This document shows positions 49,401 to 60,187 of a DNA stretch of 61,719 bases, piece by piece. The number at the start of each line of letters is the position of its first letter. The stretch's first letter is position 1. The translations under genes were made by a program, and so were the position numbers. The DNA lies in assembly GCA_029268555.1 (NCBI GenBank), contig JAQWNN010000020.1, positions 1-61,719 of the forward strand, read 5' to 3'. The DNA is from Flavobacteriaceae bacterium. Its GTDB lineage: Bacteria > Bacteroidota > Bacteroidia > Flavobacteriales > Flavobacteriaceae. The notes under the pieces were generated by a model. It searched no databases, was not told where the DNA came from, and worked only from the letters and a program-made list of their open reading frames with translations.

Positions 49401-50505
49401 ATGATTACAAACGAGCAATACAAAGACCTATTGGACCGACTGGGTTCCTTAAGGCGATATCTTTGACGTTGATGCGAAAGAAATTGAAATTCAAAATCAA
49501 GAGGAGAAAACCTTAGCACCTAACTTTTGGGATAACCCAAAAAAAGCAGAATTACACATTAAACAAATGCGGGAACTCAAAAAATGGGTAACCGATTATA
49601 ATTTTCTAAAAAATGGAATAGAGGATTTAGAAATCCTAATGGATTTTGAAAAAAGTGGTGATGCAGAAACTGAAGAGGTAAGATCCCATTATCAAACTAT
49701 TCTTTTTCGTCTAGAGGATGTCGAATTTCGAAACATGCTTTCAGAAGAAGGCGATGATCTAAGTGCAGTCCTTCAAATTACCGCTGGTGCAGGAGGAACT
49801 GAAAGTTGTGATTGGGCTGCTATGTTAATGCGTATGTATTTAATGTGGGGTGAAAAGAAAGGGTTTAAACTTAAAGAACTTAATAATCAAGCAGGAGACG
49901 TAGCAGGAATTAAAACAGTGACCCTAGAAATTGAAGGAAATTATGCTTTCGGATGGCTCAAGGGTGAGAATGGGGTTCACCGATTGGTTCGTATTTCTCC
50001 TTTTGATAGCAATGCGAAGCGACATACTTCCTTTGCTTCAGTTTATATTTATCCATTAGTTGATGAAAGTATTGAAATTGACATCAGCAGTGCAGATTAC
50101 ACTTGGGAAACCATGCGTGCCAGCGGAGCTGGAGGTCAAAATGTAAACAAGGTAGAAACCGCAGTTCGACTCAGACACCATCCCACCGGAATTATTATTG
50201 AAAACTCTGAGACCCGTTCACAACTTGAAAACAAAAATAAGGCCATGCAACTATTGCGTTCTCAATTGTATGAGATTGAATTGCAGAAAAAGATGATAGC
50301 AAGAGATGAAATTGAAGCTTCAAAAAAGAAAATAGAATGGGGCTCTCAGATTAGGAATTACGTGATGCACCCTTATAAATTAGTTAAAGATATTCGTTCA
50401 AAACATGAAATGACAGATGTTGAAGGAGTTATGGATGGTCAAATTGATCCATTTTTAAAGGCTTACCTAATGTCAGTTGGTCAAGAAACTAAAGATAAAT
50501 TATGA
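49401..50505 (+). CDS. prfB: Peptide chain release factor 2 with programmed +1 frameshift
   Basis: [24 protein letters not shown] at 49464 in CTT TGA C context, then +1 frame [29 protein letters not shown]...; [16 protein letters not shown]. Confidence 0.96.
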
Positions 50506-51119
50506 ATACGATAAGAAATGTCATTTTTGACCTGGGAGGAGTACTCATCGATTGGAATCCAGAATATGTCTACCTAGATGTTTTTGATGGAAACAAAAAA
50601 AAAATGCAATGGTTTTTTGATGAAATCTGTACTTTTGACTGGAATGAAAATCAAGATGCAGGCTATCCTTTAGAGCAAGCTCAATCTGATCGAATTAAAC
50701 TTTTTCCAAAATACGAGGAATGGATTCGAATATATTACGACCGCTGGGAAGAAATGCTTGGTGGTCCAATTGATGGAACAGTTACCATTTTAAAAAAACT
50801 GGTTTCAAATCCAAAATATAAAATTTTTGCATTAACTAACTGGAGTGCAGAGACATTCCCTGTTGCACTTAAGCGATTTGATTTTTTACATTTATTTGAA
50901 GGTATTGTTGTTTCAGGTACCGAAAAAACACGTAAACCTTTTTTAGATATTTATCAGATTACCCTTGATCGTTATCAATTGGATCCGAAAAAATCACTTT
51001 TTATAGACGATAACAAACGGAATATTGAGGCAGCAGACAAATTGGGAATACAAACAATTCATTTTCAAAGCTCAATTCAATTAAAGTCGTCGATTAAATA
51101 CATGGGAATAGAAATTTAA
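50502..51119 (+). CDS. HAD-family hydrolase (HAD-IA)
   Basis: [18 protein letters not shown]...[11 protein letters not shown]...[17 protein letters not shown]...[16 protein letters not shown]. Confidence 0.93.
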   Translation: MNTIRNVIFDLGGVLIDWNPEYVYLDVFDGNKKKMQWFFDEICTFDWNENQDAGYPLEQAQSDRIKLFPKYEEWIRIYYDRWEEMLGGPIDGTVTILKKLVSNPKYKIFALTNWSAETFPVALKRFDFLHLFEGIVVSGTEKTRKPFLDIYQITLDRYQLDPKKSLFIDDNKRNIEAADKLGIQTIHFQSSIQLKSSIKYMGIEI

Positions 51120-51123
51120 TAGT

Positions 51124-51651
51124 TTGAAGTCTTTTAAATTAAATATTCGCCCTACACAAAAAACTGAATTAAAAACCCTTCATTCTATTTCAGTCAAAAC
51201 CTTTAAAGAGACTTTTGAAGACCAAAATACTGAAGAAAATATGGCTATTTATTTAAAAAATCAGCTAAGTCAAGAGCGAATTAACAAGGAATTTGAAAAT
51301 TTAAATACCGTCTTTTACTTTGCTTATTACAATGAAGTGTTAGTCGGGTATTTAAAATTGAATTTTAACGAAGCTCAAACGGAAGCTGTCCTAAACGGTG
51401 AGGGTTATGAAATTCAACGATTCTATATTCTAAGATTTTATCAAAAAAAAAGGTTGGGATCCCAGCTTCTTGAACAAGCAATAAAAATTGGAAGAAATAA
51501 GGGCTACAAATTTATGTGGCTAGGTGTATGGGAATTGAATTATAAAGCACTTAAATTTTACAAGAAGAAAAAATTTGAAGTTTTTGATTCACACAATTTC
51601 CAATTGGGAGATGAAAAACAAACTGATATTTTAATGAAGTTAAAAATATAA
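51124..51651 (+). CDS. GNAT family N-acetyltransferase (TTG start)
   Basis: LHSISVKTFKETFEDQNTEENM...EIQRFYILRFYQKKRLGSQLLEQAIKIGRNKGYKFMWLGVWELNYKALKFYKKKKFE. Confidence 0.88.
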   Translation: MKSFKLNIRPTQKTELKTLHSISVKTFKETFEDQNTEENMAIYLKNQLSQERINKEFENLNTVFYFAYYNEVLVGYLKLNFNEAQTEAVLNGEGYEIQRFYILRFYQKKRLGSQLLEQAIKIGRNKGYKFMWLGVWELNYKALKFYKKKKFEVFDSHNFQLGDEKQTDILMKLKI

Positions 51652-51652
51652 G

Positions 51653-53188
51653 CTAAAAGGGTGAGCTTGCATCATCTTCTCCCTCATTTCCATCAAAGAC
51701 ATCATCTGGATTAGGTATAATACTATCCGAAATATAAGTTTCATTAGGATTCATTTTTGACTGAAACTCAAATGGAGAGTCAAATGTCTCTATATCTTCA
51801 AACTTTCCTAAATGGCCAATAAATTTAAGTCGAATGTTATTTAAACCACCATTTCTGTGTTTTGCTATAATTAACTCTGCTTGTCCTTCCGATGGAGAAT
51901 GATCATCATCATCCCATTCATCTATGTTATAGTATTCAGGACGATAAATAAAAGACACTATATCCGCATCTTGTTCTATTGCTCCAGATTCTCGCAAATC
52001 GGATAGCATTGGCCGCTTGGTTCCACCTCGAGTTTCTACTGCCCTAGATAGTTGTGAAAGAGCAATAACAGGTATGTCAAGTTCTTTGGCTAAAGCTTTA
52101 AGGTTTCTTGATATGGTAGATATTTCCTGCTCTCTATTTCCATATTTATTATTGGATGATCCTGCAGTCATCAACTGTAGGTAATCTACTATAATTAACT
52201 TGATACCATGCTGAGAAGATAATCTACGAGCTTTAGCTCGCAAATCAAAAATAGAAAGTGAAGGAGTATCATCGATGAAAAGGGGTGCTTTTTCTAAATC
52301 AGTAATCTTAATATTAAGCTGTTGCCATTCATGATCAGCTAATTTACCTGTACGAAGTTTTTCAGAAGACAATCCTGTTTCAGAGGAAATTAATCTCGTA
52401 ATTAACTGTATAGAGGACATTTCTAATGAAAAGAATGCTACTGGAATCTGTTTTATTACAGCAATATTTCTTGCCATGGAAAGTGTCAAAGCAGTTTTAC
52501 CCATACCAGGACGTGCCGCAATAATAATCAAATCACTTGGTTGCCATCCCGATGTGAGTTTGTCTAATTTTTCAAAACCAGTACTTATCCCACTGAGTCC
52601 ATCTTGTCTAGAAATTTCTTCAATCTTTTTTTTGGCCTCCATAACTAAATTTTGAGCTGATTTAGAAGAGTTTTTAATGTTACCTTGTGTAACATCATAC
52701 AGTTTTGATTCAGCCTCATCTAGCAAGTCAAATACGTCTGTTGACTCTTTATAGGAACTTTCAATTATTTCATTAGAAATTCTAATTAAACTTCTTTGAA
52801 TGAACTTTTGTAAAATGATTCGAGCATGAAATTCAATGTGGGCAGAAGAGGCAACACGCTGAGATAATTGAACTAAATAAAACTCTCCTCCAACACTCTC
52901 TAATTTTTCTTTTTTTCTAAGTTGAGATGAAACCGTTAAAAGGTCTATTGGTTGTGAGTCTTGAAAAAGTTGAAAAATTGCTTCAAAAATAGTTTGATGT
53001 GCTTTTTTATAAAAAGCTTCTGGTTGAATTAAATCAATAACTTCATCTACTCCTTTTTTATCTATAAGCATTGCACCTAATACAGCCTCTTCAAGTTCAA
53101 GAGCTTGAGGAGGAATTTTACCCTGTTGAAGATTTATAACCGTAGAATTCTGACGCTTTGACAAATTTATAGATTGCTTTTTTTCCAT
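51653..53188 (-). CDS. dnaB: Replicative DNA helicase
   Basis: GKIPPQALELEEAVLGAMLIDK; ARPGMGKTALTLSMARNIA; LIIVDYLQLM; SQLSRAVETRGGTKRPMLSDLRESGAIEQDADI. Confidence 0.97.
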   Translation of the reverse strand: MEKKQSINLSKRQNSTVINLQQGKIPPQALELEEAVLGAMLIDKKGVDEVIDLIQPEAFYKKAHQTIFEAIFQLFQDSQPIDLLTVSSQLRKKEKLESVGGEFYLVQLSQRVASSAHIEFHARIILQKFIQRSLIRISNEIIESSYKESTDVFDLLDEAESKLYDVTQGNIKNSSKSAQNLVMEAKKKIEEISRQDGLSGISTGFEKLDKLTSGWQPSDLIIIAARPGMGKTALTLSMARNIAVIKQIPVAFFSLEMSSIQLITRLISSETGLSSEKLRTGKLADHEWQQLNIKITDLEKAPLFIDDTPSLSIFDLRAKARRLSSQHGIKLIIVDYLQLMTAGSSNNKYGNREQEISTISRNLKALAKELDIPVIALSQLSRAVETRGGTKRPMLSDLRESGAIEQDADIVSFIYRPEYYNIDEWDDDDHSPSEGQAELIIAKHRNGGLNNIRLKFIGHLGKFEDIETFDSPFEFQSKMNPNETYISDSIIPNPDDVFDGNEGEDDASSPF

Positions 53189-53306
53189 AAGTCTAAATTA
53201 CATTCTTTGAATAAATTTACACTACATCTTAATTACAGAATATACCCTAAGTATAAAGAGTAAATGTTTATAACTACTACTATTGTGTTAACAACCTAAA
53301 AAATCA

Positions 53307-54261
53307 TTATCCCTTATAATTCCCCATCTTGATAAATTTATCACGACGTTGTTCAATTCTTTTTTTAGAACTAAGTTTCTCTAATTTTTTGAGAGAAAGC
53401 ATCAATTCTTTTCTAACAGTTTGAAAAATTTCATTATGATCATAATGCGCACCCCCAAAAGGCTCTTTAATGATTTTATCGATTAATTTTAATTTAAGCA
53501 TGTGTTTAGGAGTTAATTTTAAAGCTTCAGCAGCAGTTTCTTTGTACTCCCAACTGCGCCATAATATTGAAGAACATGATTCAGGTGAAATGACGGAGTA
53601 CCAGGTATTTTCTAACATAAATATTTTATCCCCAACACCAATTCCCAGCGCTCCTCCAGAAGCTCCTTCACCAATTATTACAACAATTATTGGGACTGAA
53701 ATAGACATCATTTCAAAGATATTTCTAGCAATTGCCTCTCCCTGTCCACGTTCTTCTGCTTCCATCCCAGGAAAAGCACCAGGAGTATCTATAAAGGTTA
53801 CAATTGGAATCCCAAATTTATCTGCTGATTTCATTAATCTTAAAGCTTTTCTGTAACCCTCTGGATTTGCCATTCCAAAGTTTCGGTACTGGCGTGTTTT
53901 GGTATTATAACCTTTTTGGGTTCCAACAAACATGAAAGATTGATCTTCAATTTTTCCAAGCCCGCCAATCATTGCCTTGTCATCCAGAACATTTCGGTCA
54001 CCGTGCATTTCAAGGAAAGAGTCTTGACATAATGCTTTAATATAGTCAAGCGTGTAAGGCCTAGAAGGATGTCTCGAAAGCTGGACTCGTTGCCAAGCAG
54101 AAAGATTACCGTAGATCTCTTTTTTTTTTTTCTTTAAGTTTCTTCTGAATTTGCTCGCAAGTCTCAGTAACATCAATATTACTCTCATTACCGATGAGTT
54201 TGCATTTGTTTAACTGGTCATTTAATTCCTTAATAGGTAATTCAAACTCTAAATACTCCAT
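53307..54261 (-). pseudogene. accA: Acetyl-CoA carboxylase carboxyltransferase subunit alpha, frameshifted at an A12 run (54120-54131) as given
   Basis: [47 protein letters not shown] | [27 protein letters not shown]...; halves in different frames joined at a poly-A run; A11 restores the frame. Confidence 0.92.
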
Positions 54262-54311
54262 AAATTTATTTGTTAAAGCAAATTTAAAAATTCTTTGCAA
54301 TTGACTTTAAT

Positions 54312-55196
54312 CTATATTATTTGTTTTTGCTTCTTATAAATTCCATTTAACAAAATAGATCCTAATATAATAATAAACCCTGCGTAAAATCGAAAACTCA
54401 TTAACTCTTCCTCACCCCAAATAGCAAGGGAAAGTAGAATACCGTATAGTGGCTCTAAATTAATAATAAGCATTACTGTAAAAGGGGATAAATGCTGCAT
54501 AACTTTAATCGAAATATTAAACGCATAGGATGTACAAACCCAAGCAATCATTAAAATCCAAAGAATATCCAATTGTTTTAACTCAAAATCCACGACGCTA
54601 TATTTTCCTGAAAGAAGCACGAACGAAATCCCAATAACAGCTCCCACTAATAGTTCGTAAAAGGAAAGTGTAATTGCACGACCTTGTTTGACCATTTGTG
54701 AATTTAAAATAGTAAAAACAGAAGAAAGAAAAGCAGAAATCAAAGCAATACTAATTCCATACAAATTCTCATATTCAGCCTGAAAAATTAGACTAACTCC
54801 AAGCACAATTAACCCACCAAAAAGTAATTCGTAGACCAAAACCCTCCGTTTGTTAAATAATGGTTCAATGATGGCTGTAATGAATGCACCTGTAGCCATC
54901 ATACTTAAAGTCAATGAAACTCCAGCAACTTTTATGGCATGAAAAAAAGTAACCCAGTGCAGCCCAATAATAACACCTCCATAAAATACTTTTAACCAGA
55001 GAGAACGGTCTAATTTAAAATAAGAACGATGAAAAATAGCAAAATAAAATGCAAGACCCATGCTTGCTAAGACCATTCTATATATTACAAGAGGAATAGC
55101 TTCTAAAGAACAAAGTGCGCCAAAAATAGATGAAAATCCAAATATGACTACAATAAAATGAAAGTATATTATACTTTTTGCCCTAACGTCTTGCAT
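54312..55196 (-). CDS. EamA/DMT-superfamily transporter
   Basis: About 10 hydrophobic segments; GVIIGLHWVTFFHAIKVAGVSLTLSMMATGAFITAIIEPLF; start probably MQDVRAKS. Confidence 0.88.
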   Translation of the reverse strand: MQDVRAKSIIYFHFIVVIFGFSSIFGALCSLEAIPLVIYRMVLASMGLAFYFAIFHRSYFKLDRSLWLKVFYGGVIIGLHWVTFFHAIKVAGVSLTLSMMATGAFITAIIEPLFNKRRVLVYELLFGGLIVLGVSLIFQAEYENLYGISIALISAFLSSVFTILNSQMVKQGRAITLSFYELLVGAVIGISFVLLSGKYSVVDFELKQLDILWILMIAWVCTSYAFNISIKVMQHLSPFTVMLIINLEPLYGILLSLAIWGEEELMSFRFYAGFIIILGSILLNGIYKKQKQII

Positions 55197-56256
55197 GGCG
55201 GAGTAAAAAGAAAGCAAGTATTCCAAAAATACCAAGTGGTAGCCAAGCTGCTAATGAAGGTGGGAATGTAGATTTACTGACCAGCACACCAAAAATCTTA
55301 TCAAAAAATATAAAGAGAAAGCCAAGAGTGATTCCGAATGCAAGATTTACACCCATCCCCCCTCTTCTCTTGAAAGAGGCTACTGCAACAGCTATCAAAG
55401 TTAAAATAAATGCAGATATGGGAATACTCCAGCGCTTATGACGTACCAACAAATGATTGTTTATCAAACTAGACCCACGATCTATTTCATCTTCAATAAA
55501 TTGGTTCAATTCTTTATAAGTAAGAGTTTCGGCTATATAGTTTACAGGTGCTAAGTCGTTAATTTCAAAATCAAAAATTGTGTCTTTTCTAGATATTTTT
55601 TCATAACGCTCTCGATCACCATCAAAAATGCGTTTACTGTAATTTGATAATCGAAAACTGGAATCCCTATCAATCCAACGTATTCGTTCCGAATGAATTT
55701 TAAATTCTAATTTATTCCCTTTAAAATGTTCTAATGTGAAATTTGTAGCTCTTTTACGAACTGGATCGTAATTGTTGACATATATAAATTCATTATCACT
55801 TATTTGTAAAAATACTTGATCTGTATTTCTAGCTTCTTTTTTTACAATGTATTTATATCTAAAATCATTAAAACCTAGGTTAGATTTTGGAACAACATAC
55901 ATTCCTGCAAAAAATGCAAATACAGCGATGAAACTTGCTGCAAGTAAAAAAGGCCTAAGATATCTAAAAAAAGAAATTCCAGAACTCAAAATAGCTATTA
56001 CCTCAGTGTTATTAGCAAGTTTAGAAGTAAACCAAATGACAGATAAAAATAAAAAAATAGGAAACAGCAAATTAGCAAAGTACCAAGTGAAGTCCAAATA
56101 GTAATCTGCTATGGTTAATAGGGGAACTTCTTTTTCTTTAAACTTATCAATTTTTTCTGCTAAATCTACCATAATACCAATTGGTATAAAAAGCAAAATC
56201 ATTACTAAAAAAGTGCCAATATAACGTTTGATGATATAAAAATCAATCAGTTTCAT
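55183..56256 (-). CDS. lptG: LptF/LptG-family LPS export permease
   Basis: MKLIDFYIIKRYIGTFLVMILLFIPIGIMVDLAEKIDKF...NTEVIAILSSGISFFRYLRPFL. Confidence 0.88.
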   Translation of the reverse strand: MKLIDFYIIKRYIGTFLVMILLFIPIGIMVDLAEKIDKFKEKEVPLLTIADYYLDFTWYFANLLFPIFLFLSVIWFTSKLANNTEVIAILSSGISFFRYLRPFLLAASFIAVFAFFAGMYVVPKSNLGFNDFRYKYIVKKEARNTDQVFLQISDNEFIYVNNYDPVRKRATNFTLEHFKGNKLEFKIHSERIRWIDRDSSFRLSNYSKRIFDGDRERYEKISRKDTIFDFEINDLAPVNYIAETLTYKELNQFIEDEIDRGSSLINNHLLVRHKRWSIPISAFILTLIAVAVASFKRRGGMGVNLAFGITLGFLFIFFDKIFGVLVSKSTFPPSLAAWLPLGIFGILAFFLLRHARR

Positions 56257-56258
56257 TA

Positions 56259-57389
56259 TTAGATTCTAGGTTGCATTTGACTTATCATTTTTGTTTTCCA
56301 CTTGGTAAAAGATCCGGCTAAGATATGTTTTCTAGCTTCGCGGACCAACCAAATATAAAAGCTCAAGTTGTGCAAAGTTGCAATTTGTTTCCCTAGCATT
56401 TCATTTATTGAAAATAAATGTCTTAAATAAGCTTTATTATAATCTAAATCTACAAAACAATAACCCGAAGGGTCAATAGGTGAAAAGTCGTTTTCCCATT
56501 TTTTATTCCTAATATTTATTGTTCCCTCAGCGGTAAATAACATTCCATTTCGTCCATTTCTTGCAGGCAATACACAATCAAACATATCAACACCAAGGGC
56601 AATATTTTCTAATAGATTTATGGGTGTGCCCACTCCCATTAAATAACGCGGTTTATCTTTTGGTAAGATACTACAAACTTCATCAGTCATTGCATACATT
56701 TCTTCAGCTGGTTCACCAACAGATAAGCCCCCGATTGCGTTTGCTGGTGCATCCATTGAGGCAATAAAATAAGCTGACTCTTTTCTTAAGTCTTTAAAAA
56801 CACTCCCTTGAATTATAGGAAATAAAGTCTGCTCATAGTCATATAGATATGGTAATGATTTATTGGCCTTAAAACATCGTTTTAACCACCGATGAGTTCG
56901 CTCCATCGAATTTTTTGCATAAATATATTCACAAGGGTAAGGTGTGCACTCATCAAATGCCATGATAATGTCAGCACCAATAGCTCTTTGTATTTCAATT
57001 GCCTTTTCTGGTGTGAAAAAATGGTATGAACCGTCAATATGAGATTTAAACTTTACCCCTTCCTCTTTAATTTTTCTATTTGCTGAGAGAGAATATACTT
57101 GATAACCTCCAGAGTCTGTTAAAATTGGTTTATCCCATCCCATAAAAGCATGTAAACCACCTGCTTCTTTTAAAATTTCTATCCCAGGACGTAAGTATAA
57201 ATGATAAGTATTCCCAAGAATAATATCAGGATTAATATCCTTTTTTAATTCACGTTGATGAACACCCTTTACAGCTGCAGAAGTTCCTACTGGCATAAAG
57301 ATGGGAGTTTCAATTTGACCGTGATTAGTAGAAATTATCCCAGCTCTAGCTTGGGAATTGATATCTGTTGCGGTAAGTTCATATTTCAT
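56259..57389 (-). CDS. tgt: Queuine tRNA-ribosyltransferase (start MKYELTATD)
   Basis: TPIFMPVGTSAAVKGVHQREL, ILTDSGGYQVYSLS, GGLSVGEPAEEMY, YLMGVGTPINLLENIALGVDMFDCVLPARNGRNG. Confidence 0.96.
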   Translation of the reverse strand: MKYELTATDINSQARAGIISTNHGQIETPIFMPVGTSAAVKGVHQRELKKDINPDIILGNTYHLYLRPGIEILKEAGGLHAFMGWDKPILTDSGGYQVYSLSANRKIKEEGVKFKSHIDGSYHFFTPEKAIEIQRAIGADIIMAFDECTPYPCEYIYAKNSMERTHRWLKRCFKANKSLPYLYDYEQTLFPIIQGSVFKDLRKESAYFIASMDAPANAIGGLSVGEPAEEMYAMTDEVCSILPKDKPRYLMGVGTPINLLENIALGVDMFDCVLPARNGRNGMLFTAEGTINIRNKKWENDFSPIDPSGYCFVDLDYNKAYLRHLFSINEMLGKQIATLHNLSFYIWLVREARKHILAGSFTKWKTKMISQMQPRI

Positions 57390-57508
57390 TGGTTTAAAGA
57401 TACTATTATACAAGAATAATAAAGCCTATTTTCAATTGTTAATTAACTCTTTAACTTTCTACATAAAAAGAGTAATAGAAAGTTTACATTTATCGAAAAT
57501 TTAAAAAT

Positions 57509-58354
57509 ATGATTGAAAATCACTCTTTAGAAAGTATTACTTCTCAAATACGTCGTGATATTTTAAGGATGGTTCATAAAGTAAACTCAGGACACCCAGG
57601 GGGATCTTTAGGTTGTACTGAATTTTTTGTAGCACTTTATTTTGAAATTATGAAGCATGATTGTGCCTTTTCAATGAATGGTAAAAATGAAGATCTTTTC
57701 TTTTTATCCAATGGACACATTTCACCAGTATTCTATAGTACTTTGGCTCGATGTGGATATTTTCCTGTAAAGGAATTAAACACCTTTAGGTTAATTAACT
57801 CAAGGCTTCAAGGTCATCCCACTACTCATGAAGGTCTACCAGGAATTCGTGTTGCCTCAGGTTCTTTAGGACAAGGGCTTTCAGTTGCAATTGGTGCAGC
57901 ACTTTCAAAAAAATTAAACAATGATCCTAATACTGTTTATGTCCTCATGGGAGATGGGGAATTACAGGAGGGTCAAAATTGGGAAGCATTAATGTATGCT
58001 GCTGGAAATGATGTGGACAATCTCATCGCAACGATAGACCTTAATGGAAAACAAATTGATGGAAGTACGGAAGATGTTCTTAGTTTAGGTGATGTCAGCG
58101 ATAAATTTGAAGCTTTTGGATGGGATGTTTTGGAATTGAAAGAGGGTAATTCATTGGTGCGAATTATTGAAATTCTTAATGTAGCAAAAAGTAAATTGGG
58201 TAATAAAAAGCCTGTAGCAATTTTAATGAAAACTGAGATGGGTAACGGAGTTAGCTTTATGATGCATACTCATGCTTGGCATGGTAAAGCTCCAAATGAT
58301 GAGCAATTAGCTATAGCACTTTCAGAAAATAAAGAAACATTAGGCGACTACTAA
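57509..58354 (+). CDS. Transketolase, N-terminal (TPP-binding) subunit
   Basis: SGHPGGSLGCTEFFVALYFEIM...LMGDGELQEGQNWEALMYAAGNDVDNLIATIDLNGKQIDG. Confidence 0.94.
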   Translation: MIENHSLESITSQIRRDILRMVHKVNSGHPGGSLGCTEFFVALYFEIMKHDCAFSMNGKNEDLFFLSNGHISPVFYSTLARCGYFPVKELNTFRLINSRLQGHPTTHEGLPGIRVASGSLGQGLSVAIGAALSKKLNNDPNTVYVLMGDGELQEGQNWEALMYAAGNDVDNLIATIDLNGKQIDGSTEDVLSLGDVSDKFEAFGWDVLELKEGNSLVRIIEILNVAKSKLGNKKPVAILMKTEMGNGVSFMMHTHAWHGKAPNDEQLAIALSENKETLGDY

Positions 58355-58363
58355 AACAAAAAA

Positions 58364-59317
58364 ATGAAAGAGTATATAAATCAAGGTAGTAACGATACAA
58401 GATCAGGCTTTGGAGAGGGTTTAACTGAATTAGGAAGGTCACATCCTAATGTGGTAGCTCTTTGCGCAGACTTAATAGGATCTTTAAAAATGCAAACTTT
58501 TATTGATGAAAATCCAGAACGTTTTTTTCAAATAGGGATTGCAGAGGCTAATATGATGGGAATTGCAGCAGGATTAACTATTGGAGGGAAAATTCCTTTT
58601 ACAGGAACTTTTGCAAATTTTTCAACTGGAAGAGTTTACGATCAGATTCGTCAGTCCATCGCTTATTCCGGCAAAAATGTAAAAATATGTGCTTCACATG
58701 CTGGTATTACATTAGGTGAAGATGGTGCTACTCATCAAATTCTTGAGGATATTGGGATGATGAAAATGCTTCCCGGTATGACAGTCATTAATTCTTGTGA
58801 TTTTAATCAGACCAAAGCTGCAACTCTAGCAATTGCTGATTTTGAAGGCCCAGTATACCTTCGCTTTGGAAGACCAAAAGTGGCCAATTTTACAACCCCT
58901 GAAAATGGATTTGAGATCGGTAAAGGGATTCTACTTCAGCCCGGCTCTGATGTAACTATAGTGGCTACAGGACATCTTGTTTGGGAAGCTTTAGAAGCTG
59001 CAAAAGATTTAAATAGAATGGGGGTCAAAGCTGAAATAATTAATATCCATACAATTAAACCTCTTGACAAAAAAATAATTTTAAACTCTGTTAAAAAAAC
59101 GGGATGTATAGTAACTGCTGAAGAACATAACTTTATTGGTGGTTTGGGAGAAAGTATAGCAGGTATGCTTTCTAGAAATCACCCTACTCCTCATGAATTT
59201 GTTGCTACGGATGACTGCTTTGGTGAATCGGGAACTCCAGCCCAACTTATGGAAAAGTATGGACTCAATAAAAATTCAATTAAAAGTAAAGTGAAAAGCA
59301 TTCTCAAAAAAAAATAA
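58364..59317 (+). CDS. Transketolase, C-terminal subunit
   Basis: RSGFGEGLTELGRSHPNVVALCADLIGSLKMQTF...FQIGIAEANMMGIAAGLTIGGKIPFTGTFANF. Confidence 0.94.
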   Translation: MKEYINQGSNDTRSGFGEGLTELGRSHPNVVALCADLIGSLKMQTFIDENPERFFQIGIAEANMMGIAAGLTIGGKIPFTGTFANFSTGRVYDQIRQSIAYSGKNVKICASHAGITLGEDGATHQILEDIGMMKMLPGMTVINSCDFNQTKAATLAIADFEGPVYLRFGRPKVANFTTPENGFEIGKGILLQPGSDVTIVATGHLVWEALEAAKDLNRMGVKAEIINIHTIKPLDKKIILNSVKKTGCIVTAEEHNFIGGLGESIAGMLSRNHPTPHEFVATDDCFGESGTPAQLMEKYGLNKNSIKSKVKSILKKK

Positions 59318-59350
59318 TTTAAGCAGTTTAAAAGTACATGCTTTGATTAA

Positions 59351-60145
59351 TTAGTCAGCATCTAAGTAATCCGGAACACCGTCTTGATCTGTATCGTCCG
59401 GTGAGCCATCTCCATCATTATCATATTCTTCAGCGGATAGAATTCCATCATCATCGTGATCTGTTTGATTCACTAAATACAATTTTATTTTAAATATCAA
59501 AGGAGAATAAGGTGGAACTGAGCCAGCAGTTTGATTAAAATACCCCAAACCTGAAGGAAAAAATAATGCTCCCTGACCGTATCCAAAAAAATTAACAGTA
59601 TTGTCATCATTAACAGTAAAATTTCCTGATTTAAATTTAGATGCTCCTTCTCTAAATCCCCTCACAACTTGTGTTAAATCAAACCATATTGGTGATTTTG
59701 AAGAGTCGAAAGAATATCCGTTTAACAAAGTTCCTTCATAAGCAAGATATGTAGAATCAGAAGTGGCGGGGTTTATCCCTTTACCTTCATTTGCAATAAG
59801 ATAGTATAAGTTATGATCTACATAAGTATCTTCCGATGTTTGAATTCTGACTATTTCCTTTTTAACCTGACTAATCAAGGGAGTTTTAGATATATTTTCT
59901 CCGCTAATGGTATCAAAAATCAATTCATTATTGTATTCTGTATTTAGAAAATCATCATAATTATAAAAGTGAGTTGATAGAAAGTCCTCCAGACTTTGAT
60001 CGTCAACAGTAGACTGCTCTTGAATATCTCTTGGTGGTTCAACTTCATTGTCTTCTTTTTTACATGATACAATTAAGAGTAGTAATGTTAGTGTCAAGAA
60101 TGAGAAAATTTTCAATATCAATTTTTTAAGGACTGTAAGATACAA
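59351..60145 (-). CDS. FKBP-type peptidyl-prolyl isomerase-like lipoprotein with Asp-rich calcium-binding-type tail
   Basis: Lipobox IVSCKK; YEGTLLNGYSFDSS...GFREGASKF...IPSGLGY-like region; tail DHDDDGILSAEEYDNDGDGSPDDTDQDGVPDYLDAD. Confidence 0.85.
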   Translation of the reverse strand: MYLTVLKKLILKIFSFLTLTLLLLIVSCKKEDNEVEPPRDIQEQSTVDDQSLEDFLSTHFYNYDDFLNTEYNNELIFDTISGENISKTPLISQVKKEIVRIQTSEDTYVDHNLYYLIANEGKGINPATSDSTYLAYEGTLLNGYSFDSSKSPIWFDLTQVVRGFREGASKFKSGNFTVNDDNTVNFFGYGQGALFFPSGLGYFNQTAGSVPPYSPLIFKIKLYLVNQTDHDDDGILSAEEYDNDGDGSPDDTDQDGVPDYLDAD

Positions 60146-60187
60146 TTTTACTTTATTTTTGATTAAATTATTAATTAAGTTTTAAGC

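Noticed and set aside
49464-49466. Reading the prfB TGA as another pseudogene mutation
   Set aside because: Context CTT TGA C with upstream SD-like AAGGCGA is the classical RF2 programmed frameshift.
53470-53856. 128-aa plus-strand ORF opposite accA
   Set aside because: Antisense to a strongly conserved AccA sequence; composition looks like a shadow ORF.
57509-59317. Transketolase split into two ORFs as a possible broken gene
   Set aside because: Separate N- and C-terminal transketolase genes with own starts are common in Bacteroidota.
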